Shown piece after piece: positions 7,692 through 14,296 of a stretch of 25,171 bases of DNA (position 1 is the stretch's first letter; every line of letters begins with the position of its first letter). The stretch covers positions 1 through 25,171 of the forward strand of contig JAUNCU010000015.1 in the NCBI GenBank assembly GCA_030526455.1, given 5' to 3'. The notes under the pieces were generated by a model, which saw only the letters and a list, made by a program, of their open reading frames with translations, did not search any database and was not told the origin of the DNA. The stretch comes from Bacteroidales bacterium. GTDB taxonomy: Bacteria; Bacteroidota; Bacteroidia; Bacteroidales; Muribaculaceae. The translations under genes were made by a program, and so were the position numbers.

Positions 7692-8468
7692 ATGGAAAAA
7701 TATCCTTTTACCGTTATTGATCCAAGCGCAAAGATTGGTGAAAACGTGAAAATCGGTCCTTTCGTCACCATCGACGGCAACGTGGAAATCGGCGATGGCA
7801 CCATTATCGACAGCAATGTCACCATCCACTCGGGTGCTCGCATCGGCAAAAACTGCCACATCCACTCTGGCGCCGTGATTAGCGACATTCCACAAGACCT
7901 GAAATTCAAGGGTGAAGACACACTGGCCATCATTGGCGACAACACCCACATCCGCGAATTCGTGACCATTCACCGTGGCACCGCTTCAAAGGGCAAAACC
8001 GTGGTGGGCAACAACTGCCTCATCATGGCCTACTGCCACGTGGCTCACGACTGCGTGCTCCACGACCACATCATCATGTCGAACACCGTGCAACTCGCCG
8101 GCGAGGTGGTGGTAGAAGACTGGGCAGTGATTGGCGGTGGCGCTCTTGCTCACCAGTTCTCTCACATCGGTGCTCACGCTATGGTGCAAGGTGGCGCTAT
8201 CGTGCTCAAGGACATTCCACCCTACGCAATGGTGGGCCGCAACCCTATCACATATGCGGGCATCAACGTGGTGGGTCTGAAACGCCGTGGCTTCACTGCC
8301 GAACAAATTGAAAACATCAGCGACGTGTATCGCATGCTCTACAATAGCGACCTCAACTTCGGCGACGCCATCAAAAAGATCGAAGCCGAAATTCCAGCAT
8401 CGCCCGAGCGCGACCTCATCGTCGACTTCGTGAAGAATTCATCACGCGGCATCGTGCGCAAAGCATAA
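7692..8468 (+). CDS. lpxA: Acyl-ACP--UDP-N-acetylglucosamine O-acyltransferase
   Basis: LpxA starts lipid A synthesis by moving a 3-hydroxyacyl chain from ACP to UDP-GlcNAc in the cytoplasm. The 258-residue length is typical. Hexapeptide repeats (IGENVKIGPF, IGDGTIIDS, and others) fill residues 10-190. CHVAHDCVLHDH contains the catalytic His. GGGALAHQFSHIGAHAMVQGG and the C-terminal helical part from about residue 195 (VVGLKRRGFTAEQI) are family signatures. It is the last gene of the lpx operon and is followed by a terminator hairpin. Confidence 0.97.
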   Translation: MEKYPFTVIDPSAKIGENVKIGPFVTIDGNVEIGDGTIIDSNVTIHSGARIGKNCHIHSGAVISDIPQDLKFKGEDTLAIIGDNTHIREFVTIHRGTASKGKTVVGNNCLIMAYCHVAHDCVLHDHIIMSNTVQLAGEVVVEDWAVIGGGALAHQFSHIGAHAMVQGGAIVLKDIPPYAMVGRNPITYAGINVVGLKRRGFTAEQIENISDVYRMLYNSDLNFGDAIKKIEAEIPASPERDLIVDFVKNSSRGIVRKA

Positions 8469-8496
8469 TCACCCACACATTATATAATATAAAAGC

Positions 8497-8532
8497 AAAG
8501 GCGGCCATCCACAATCAAGGACAGCCGCCTTT
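8497..8532 (+). terminator. Terminator of the lpx operon
   Basis: AAAGGCGGC (8497-8505) pairs perfectly with GCCGCCTTT (8524-8532), followed by CTTAC, so the T-run is weak. It begins 28 bp after the lpxA stop. Confidence 0.65.
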
Positions 8533-8546
8533 CTTACATCAGCAAA

Positions 8547-8702
8547 TGCCATCAAAGGGACGGTTCTTTTGATGGCAATTTTGGGTCCTGTTTTGGGGTG
8601 CCTTTGCCATAAGGCTATGCCATGGAGGGGTGTTCTTCTGATGGGGTTTTGAGTGTGATTTATTATGGAATTGCCATCAAAAGAACCGTCCCTTTGATGG
8701 CA
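8547..8702. repeat. Nested inverted repeat element, two hairpin arms
   Basis: Two 34-bp arms (8547-8580 and 8669-8702) are perfect reverse complements separated by 88 bp. Each arm is itself a hairpin. TGCCATCAAA and TTTGATGGCA form a 10-bp stem around the 11-nt loop GGGACGGTTCT in the left arm and its complement AGAACCGTCCC in the right arm. No gene is visible in the 88-bp centre. The layout suggests a small non-autonomous mobile element or paired REP-like units; no transposase is nearby. Confidence 0.75.
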
Positions 8703-8892
8703 CGGGCTTGCCCGAGTCCATTCCGCTTCGCTCCATTCCGTCACCCAAGCCCTGCATACCTGCCTACACACATCCAATCCCTAAAGGGATTGCTGCCCAT
8801 CTGCAATTTTTTCTGAAATATTATCCCAACAAAATTTCCATTGAGCCCGAAACATCCTATTCATATAATTGATAAACAATGGATTATGACAT
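8703..8892. other. Non-coding gap with one small hairpin
   Basis: I see no credible gene here. CAATCCCT (8775-8782) and AGGGATTG (8785-8792) form a small palindrome. Short frames crossing the stretch run through the repeat arms and have no family-like sequence. Confidence 0.5.
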
Positions 8893-8940
8893 AATAAAAA
8901 ACGAAATTCGTGAAAGAGAACCGTCCCCTTTCACGAATTT
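8893..8940 (-). terminator. Hairpin with shared loop, likely terminator of the 418-residue TPR gene
   Basis: AAATTCGTGAAAG (8904-8916) pairs perfectly with CTTTCACGAATTT (8928-8940) around the 11-nt loop AGAACCGTCCC (8917-8927). The loop is identical to that of the right arm at 8682-8692, but the stem is unrelated. On the minus strand the hairpin is followed by CGTTTTTTATT, so it can end the leftward TPR gene that stops at 8965. Confidence 0.65.
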
Positions 8941-8964
8941 TGCTATTCCCTGTTGATGGTGGAT

Positions 8965-10221
8965 CTACATGCCTCGCTCTAGTTTGTCGAGTTTTTCGCC
9001 GTCGTTTAGGCGGTAGTAGATGTCGCGTAGAATGCTGCGGGCGTCGACGCTGGATGGGTTGATGCCGTAGGCTTTCTCAAGATAGGTCATGGCGCTTTTG
9101 AAAATGGGCGCCGCTTCTTTCATGAGTTTGGATGTGGCTTTCTTCGCGTTGTCCTGCATGTAGCGCAGGGCTTGAAGATAATAGCATCGGCCCACGTCGA
9201 AGTTGGTTTGGTAATCGGCAGGGGCGAGTTCCACGGCGCGCTGGTAGAATGGTTGCGCGTCGGCGTAGGTCGACTGCGACTCCACAATCTGGCCCTTGAT
9301 GGTGAAATAATTGGCGTTGAGCGAATCCATGAGGATGGCCTGGTCGAGCATCACCTCGGCTTCTTTCATCTTGCCGTGGGAGATGCAGTCGTTGATCATG
9401 ATGCGCATGTATTGCACATCCTGCTTGCCATAGAGGCTGTAGGCCTCCTTCGCCACCTTCACCATGGTGGCAGTGTCGCCCATCTGGAGCAGCACGAGAA
9501 TGTCGTGATCAAAAGCCGATTTCTTCTTCACACCCATGGCGCGCGCCTCGCTGAAGAGGGCGTGGGCTTCGGGCAACTTCTTCAGTTGCACGGCTGCCAT
9601 AGCCTGGAAGTAGCGCATGCCACCAATCACAGAATCGGGCTCCACCTTGTGCTTCACCACTTGCTGTGGCGTGTTCACCAACTGATAGTAGATGTCCCAC
9701 AACTTATAGGCATTCTCCATGTCCTTCGCCTTATACAAGTCGGCGCCGGCGGCACTGTAGTCGACCACATAGGCCATGAGTTTGTTCCAAATCTCCTTCG
9801 AAAACTTGGTTTTCACCTTCTGCTTTTGTGTGGCTTTGTCGATTTTAGGACTGCCGTCGCGATTAGTTTCGGCGATGGTGTCGAGTTGCAGCGCCTTCTG
9901 GCAGTGGCTGTAGCCACTGACGAGGGCTTTACCCATCTCCTTCACATCGAAAGCATTGCCCACCGACTTATTCACGCGGTTCTTGTCGTAGATGCCAAAT
10001 TCCACTTTAGCCGCCACCCACCACGTTTCGGCGAGATTCTTGGTGGCCTCGTGGCTGAGCGCTGGCTTCAGTTTCGACTGCGCATTTTTATAGGCTTTCA
10101 AATCGGCAGAAAGATCGCCAATGCTCTTCTTCACTTCTTCCACGGTGCGCTTCTGCGCTCCGGCGGGTACGAAAGCAAGAAAAGCCATCAAAAAAAGTGA
10201 TATGAGATAACGATGCTTCAT
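8965..10221 (-). CDS. Secreted tetratricopeptide-repeat protein, paralogue A
   Basis: This 418-residue protein opens with a signal peptide (MKHRYLISLFLMAFLAF, then PAGAQ/K), so it is exported, probably to the periplasm. From about residue 200 it has helix-turn-helix TPR-like repeats (for example ADAQPFYQRAVELAPADYQTNFDVGRCYY and AMTYLEKAYGINPSSVDARSILRDIYYRL). The N-terminal 190 residues align by eye with the next gene: FGIYDKN, MGKALVSGY, LDTIAETNRDGSPK and IKTKFSKEI-like segments correspond to FDAYDKD, ANLLKGF, LDSVKELNKDGSLK and IKTKYSKKI. The specific role is unknown; TPR proteins usually hold protein partners. It ends in TAG. A terminator separates it from paralogue B, so it may have its own promoter, which I could not identify. 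Confidence 0.85.
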   Translation of the reverse strand: MKHRYLISLFLMAFLAFVPAGAQKRTVEEVKKSIGDLSADLKAYKNAQSKLKPALSHEATKNLAETWWVAAKVEFGIYDKNRVNKSVGNAFDVKEMGKALVSGYSHCQKALQLDTIAETNRDGSPKIDKATQKQKVKTKFSKEIWNKLMAYVVDYSAAGADLYKAKDMENAYKLWDIYYQLVNTPQQVVKHKVEPDSVIGGMRYFQAMAAVQLKKLPEAHALFSEARAMGVKKKSAFDHDILVLLQMGDTATMVKVAKEAYSLYGKQDVQYMRIMINDCISHGKMKEAEVMLDQAILMDSLNANYFTIKGQIVESQSTYADAQPFYQRAVELAPADYQTNFDVGRCYYLQALRYMQDNAKKATSKLMKEAAPIFKSAMTYLEKAYGINPSSVDARSILRDIYYRLNDGEKLDKLERGM

Positions 10222-10242
10222 TTTCGAAACTGCGATTTAGGT

Positions 10243-10283
10243 AAAACGCTGTGCCGTCATGCATGAGAGTAGACGGCACAGCG
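10243..10283 (-). terminator. Terminator between the two TPR genes
   Basis: A perfect 12-bp stem, CGCTGTGCCGTC (10247-10258) with GACGGCACAGCG (10272-10283), is followed on the minus strand by TTTTACC. It lies 28 bp after the stop of paralogue B and should reduce transcription into paralogue A. Confidence 0.7.
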
Positions 10284-10311
10284 CTGTAATGTGATTAAAA
10301 AGATTTACTTA

Positions 10312-11337
10312 TTATTTCTTCTTCAAGAAGTCGAGGCCGTACTTGATGTTTTCGATGAACGCCTCAGTGCCAGTCTGGCCGTTTTCCTTTGCTCTTTCGA
10401 GGTAGCCGAGTGCTTCTTCATAGAGAGGCACTACAACTGGAGCAGCCTGTTCGTTGGTAGCGTCAGGGTTAGCGTTGAGGTAGTCCTGAACCTTCTTCCA
10501 GAGGCCGTGGCCAGCACGGTAAAGTGCATCGGGATAGTTAGGATTCAGTTCCACTGCCTTCTTGTAGGCAGCGAGAGCGTCGTCGCTCGACTTGGTAGAG
10601 TCGTTAGAAAGCACGTCGCCGAGCATGCAGTGGTAAGTAGCGTTTGCTGGTTCGGCAGCGATTGCTTCGTTGAGCAGCGAGTAAGCCTGAGCGAGTTCCT
10701 TCTTTTCGAGCATAGTCTGGAGGTGACGAGCAAGGCAAGCAGCCTTGTAGTCGGCAGTGTTCACGTTGAAGAGTTTACCGGTGAAGCCGTACTTGATAGC
10801 CTTGTCGAAAGCATAGAAAGCGTCCATGTCGGCAGGGATGTTGTAGTCACAGAGGCCCTTCATGAAGTAGATCTGGCCGAGGAGAGTGTCGGCTGGCTGA
10901 GGAACATTGTTCTGGACAGCCATTGGCGACTTGATCAATTCGCAGTACTTGCCATACACAGCCGATGCTTCAGCATTCTTTTGTGCCTGGTAGTAGTTGT
11001 CACCCACAGTGAGGAGGTCCTGGATGTGAGCGCACAGCACAGGAACGATCTTCTTAGAGTATTTGGTTTTGATCTTCTTCAGCGAGCCGTCCTTGTTGAG
11101 TTCCTTCACTGAGTCGAGAGGGAGCGCAGCCTGGAAATCGGCGAAACCCTTGAGGAGGTTAGCAGCCATTTGATCCTTGTCGACCTTGTCGGGTGAAAGT
11201 TGCATTACACCGAGGTCTTTGTCGTAAGCGTCGAAAGCAGCCTTACCTGACTTGAACAGAGATTCTGCTGTTTCTTGTGCAAATGCTGAACCTGCCAGCA
11301 TCATTGCACCTGCTAAAAGCATAATTGTTTTCTTCAT
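10312..11337 (-). CDS. Secreted tetratricopeptide-repeat protein, paralogue B
   Basis: This 341-residue protein has a clear signal peptide (MKKTIMLLAGAMMLAGSAFAQ/E). The N-terminal half is the same unnamed domain as in the downstream 418-residue paralogue. The C-terminal half has TPR-type helices (SLLNEAIAAEPANATYHCMLGDVL, ALAAYKKAVELNPNYPDALYRAGHGL, YEEALGYLERAKENG). It starts 30 bp after the gyrA stop on the same strand, so it is probably transcribed with gyrA. A link to DNA topology is not implied, since the protein is exported while gyrase is cytoplasmic. Function unknown. Confidence 0.88.
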   Translation of the reverse strand: MKKTIMLLAGAMMLAGSAFAQETAESLFKSGKAAFDAYDKDLGVMQLSPDKVDKDQMAANLLKGFADFQAALPLDSVKELNKDGSLKKIKTKYSKKIVPVLCAHIQDLLTVGDNYYQAQKNAEASAVYGKYCELIKSPMAVQNNVPQPADTLLGQIYFMKGLCDYNIPADMDAFYAFDKAIKYGFTGKLFNVNTADYKAACLARHLQTMLEKKELAQAYSLLNEAIAAEPANATYHCMLGDVLSNDSTKSSDDALAAYKKAVELNPNYPDALYRAGHGLWKKVQDYLNANPDATNEQAAPVVVPLYEEALGYLERAKENGQTGTEAFIENIKYGLDFLKKK

Positions 11338-11367
11338 AATTCTTGTTTATTAAAAAATTTTGATTGA

Positions 11368-13938
11368 TTATTCGTTGTTATTATCTGTGTTTTCTTCGTT
11401 TGGCACGTCGTCGGTGGCGGGAGCATCGGTTTCCACCGCTGGAGCGTCCATTACTGGAGCGTCGCCATCCATTTGCTCAAGCGCTTCTTCAGCCTCGGGC
11501 TGCGACTGCACCTTGCATACCGATGCAATCTCGTCGTTCTTCTTTTCGAGATTGATCAGGCGCACGCCTTGAGTGTTACGTCCCATCACGCGCAGGTCGG
11601 TCACCTTCATGCGAATCATGATGCCCGACTTGTTGATGATCACGAGGTCGTGGTCGTCGTTCACGTTCTTGATGGCGATGAGTTTACCGGTCTTTTCGGT
11701 CACGTTCATCGTCTTCACGCCCTTACCGCCGCGGTTGGTGATACGGTAGTCGTCGAGTTCGCTACGCTTACCCATACCCTTTTCCGATACCACGAGCACG
11801 TTGTCGTTGGCGCTAGAGCGCATGCAAATCATGCCCACTACAGCGTCGTCGTCGCCATCGAGGGTCATACCCTTCACACCGGTCGACGGACGTCCCATGT
11901 TGCGCACCTGGCTTTCGTTGAAGCGAATAGCGCGGCCATTCTTGTTGGCGAGAATGATTTCGCTGTCGCCCTCGGTGAGCACGGCGCCGATGAGGCTGTC
12001 GTTTTCGAGAAGGTTGATGGCAATCACGCCATTGGTGCGTGGACGCGAGTATTCCTTCAGGCTGGTCTTCTTCACGATACCGTTGCGAGTAGCAAACACG
12101 ATATTGTGAGATTCGTTGTATTCAGGGTCTCTCAACTTGGTGGCGCGGATAATGGCTTGGATGCGATTGTCGGGGCCCAGGTTGAGCAGATTCTGGATGG
12201 CACGGCCTTTAGAATTCTTGCTGCCTTCAGGAATTTCAAACACGCGCAGCCAGTAGCAGCGGCCTTGCTCGGTGAAGAACAGCATATAATTGTGGTTGGT
12301 GGCTTCATACACGAATTCGATGAAATCTTCTTCGCGCGTGTCGCTACCCTTAGCGCCCACACCGCCACGAGCCTGAGTGCGGTATTCGATGAGAGGTGTG
12401 CGCTTGATGTAGCCGAAGTGAGAAATGGTGATAATCATAGGATCGTCGGCGTAGAAGTCTTCGGCATTCATTTCTTCGCCAGAGTATTCGATTTGAGTCT
12501 TGCGTTCGTCGCCAAACTTGTCGCGCACCTCAATAAGTTCTTCTTCAATCACCTTGCGGCAAGTGACGGGGTTGTTGAGGATGTCTTCGAGGAAGGCGAT
12601 GCGCTTACGCAATTCGTCTAACTCATCGCGCAACTTGTCTTGCTCCAGATTGGTGAGTTGGCGCAGACGCATTTCCACGATGGCGCGGGTCTGAATATCG
12701 TCGAGCGAGAAGCGTTCGGCCAGGCGCTGGCGTGCCTCTTCGGTGTTCTTGCTCGAGCGGATGATGTGGATCACCTCGTCGATGTGGTCGGAAGCCACGA
12801 TCAAGCCTTCGAGAATGTGAGCACGGTCGAGCGCTTTCTGGAGTTGGAATCGCGTGCGGCGAATCACCACTTCGTGACGGTGGTCGAGGAAGTGCTGAAG
12901 AATCTGCTTCAAGTTCACCGTCTGAGGACGGCCGTTCACCAGACACACATTGTTCACGCTGAACGACGACTGCAGTTCGGTCATCTTGTATAGTTTATTG
13001 AGCAGCACGCTCGCATTCTGGTCCTTCTTCACATCGATCACGATGCGCATACCTTGGCGGTCGCTCTCGTCGTTGATGTTGCTGATGCCCTCAATCTTCT
13101 TTTCTTCCACGAGTCGGGCGATGGCTTCGATGAGTTCACGCTTATTCACATTGTAAGGAATTTCGCTCACAATGATTTTGTCGCGATCGTTCTCGGTTTC
13201 GATTTCGGCTTTCGCACGAATCACCACGCGGCCACGGCCGGTTTCGAAAGCGTCCTTCACGCCCTGGTAGCCGTGAATGATACCGCCGGTGGGGAAATCG
13301 GGCGCCTTGATGTAGTGCATCAGGTCGGCAATTTCCAGTTCGGGATTTTCGAGCAGCGCCAAGCAGGCGTTGATCGACTCGGTGAGGTTGTGAGGAGGCA
13401 TGTTGGTGGCCATACCCACAGCGATACCGCTACCGCCGTTCACCAGCAAGTTAGGGAAACGGGTGGGCAGCACCTGAGGCTCTTCGAGCGTGTTGTCAAA
13501 GTTGGGGTCGAAATCCACGGTGTCTTCGTCCATGTCGCGCATCATCTCCTCGCCCATCTTAGCCAAGCGGGCTTCGGTGTAACGCATTGCTGCAGGGCTG
13601 TCGCCGTCGATAGAACCGTAGTTACCCTGTCCGTCGACCAGGGGATAGCGCATTGCCCATTCCTGAGCCAGGCGCACCATCGCCAAGTAAACTGAAGAGT
13701 CGCCATGTGGGTGATATTTACCGAGCACGTCGCCCACGATACGTGCCGACTTCTTGTAAGGCACATTCGAGAAGTTGCCGAGTTTGTTCATGCCGAAGAG
13801 CACTCTTCGGTGAACAGGCTTGAAACCGTCGCGAATGTCGGGCAGTGCACGAGACACAATCACCGACATCGAATAGTCGATGTACGACGACTTCATCTCG
13901 TTTTCAATGTTGATCTCTATAATTCGATCGTTGTTCAT
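11368..13938 (-). CDS. gyrA: DNA gyrase subunit A
   Basis: GyrA is the DNA-cutting subunit of the A2B2 gyrase that introduces negative supercoils. The 856-residue protein has DGFKPVHRRVLFGM (residues 37-50), the QRDR with HPHGDSSVY (76-84), and the catalytic tyrosine Y120 in AMRYTE. The C-terminal pinwheel carries a GyrA-box-like NRGGKG at 735-740, which supports gyrase rather than topoisomerase IV. The last 45 residues are an acidic, Ala/Pro-rich, Asn-ending tail, as seen in other gyrases. The residue equivalent to E. coli Ser83 is Ser (S81); that equivalent to Asp87 is Leu (L85). A TPR gene follows after 30 bp, and the clpC-type gene is divergent. Confidence 0.97.
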   Translation of the reverse strand: MNNDRIIEINIENEMKSSYIDYSMSVIVSRALPDIRDGFKPVHRRVLFGMNKLGNFSNVPYKKSARIVGDVLGKYHPHGDSSVYLAMVRLAQEWAMRYPLVDGQGNYGSIDGDSPAAMRYTEARLAKMGEEMMRDMDEDTVDFDPNFDNTLEEPQVLPTRFPNLLVNGGSGIAVGMATNMPPHNLTESINACLALLENPELEIADLMHYIKAPDFPTGGIIHGYQGVKDAFETGRGRVVIRAKAEIETENDRDKIIVSEIPYNVNKRELIEAIARLVEEKKIEGISNINDESDRQGMRIVIDVKKDQNASVLLNKLYKMTELQSSFSVNNVCLVNGRPQTVNLKQILQHFLDHRHEVVIRRTRFQLQKALDRAHILEGLIVASDHIDEVIHIIRSSKNTEEARQRLAERFSLDDIQTRAIVEMRLRQLTNLEQDKLRDELDELRKRIAFLEDILNNPVTCRKVIEEELIEVRDKFGDERKTQIEYSGEEMNAEDFYADDPMIITISHFGYIKRTPLIEYRTQARGGVGAKGSDTREEDFIEFVYEATNHNYMLFFTEQGRCYWLRVFEIPEGSKNSKGRAIQNLLNLGPDNRIQAIIRATKLRDPEYNESHNIVFATRNGIVKKTSLKEYSRPRTNGVIAINLLENDSLIGAVLTEGDSEIILANKNGRAIRFNESQVRNMGRPSTGVKGMTLDGDDDAVVGMICMRSSANDNVLVVSEKGMGKRSELDDYRITNRGGKGVKTMNVTEKTGKLIAIKNVNDDHDLVIINKSGIMIRMKVTDLRVMGRNTQGVRLINLEKKNDEIASVCKVQSQPEAEEALEQMDGDAPVMDAPAVETDAPATDDVPNEENTDNNNE

Positions 13939-14035
13939 TACTATGTTTATTAAAATAAATTACACATTACCGTATCCACAATTCAGGCAAAATTGCGCCA
14001 CAATCCTCATGAAATACGGCAGGTCATCTAACTTA

Positions 14036-14067
14036 CAAAGATAATAATAAATTTCGAATTACTCAAC
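14036..14067 (-). promoter_or_regulatory. Candidate promoter for gyrA
   Basis: On the minus strand GTTG (14064-14067), a 20-nt spacer and TATCTTTG (14036-14043) match the Bacteroidales consensus with one mismatch. The 5' leader to the ATG at 13938 would be about 90 nt. Confidence 0.5.
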
Positions 14068-14296
14068 CATTTCTTATGCCAAACGTCAATATTTTCAAGG
14101 AACGCTTTGTGTTTTTTGGCACGATAATTGCAATATCACACCAAGAAACGTTTTTTCAACAGGCACTGCGCTTTTAGTTTTACACTATCGGCGAGGCTTT
14201 ATTGAAAAACTCGCACCTTTGACCATCGGTTTGCCGACAGGTTTAAAGCGCGAACCACTTTTTTAATCTTTATACAGAAATTTAGCGCTAAAAGAT
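14068..14296. other. Upstream region of clpC-type gene, no gene seen
   Basis: Together with the gyrA leader this is a 358-bp divergent gap. I found no convincing rightward promoter; the best -7 match is CACCTTTG near 14214-14221, without a good -33. GCGAG and CTCGC near 14190-14212 form a weak stem. No Clp N-domain sequence is visible in any frame here. Confidence 0.4.
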
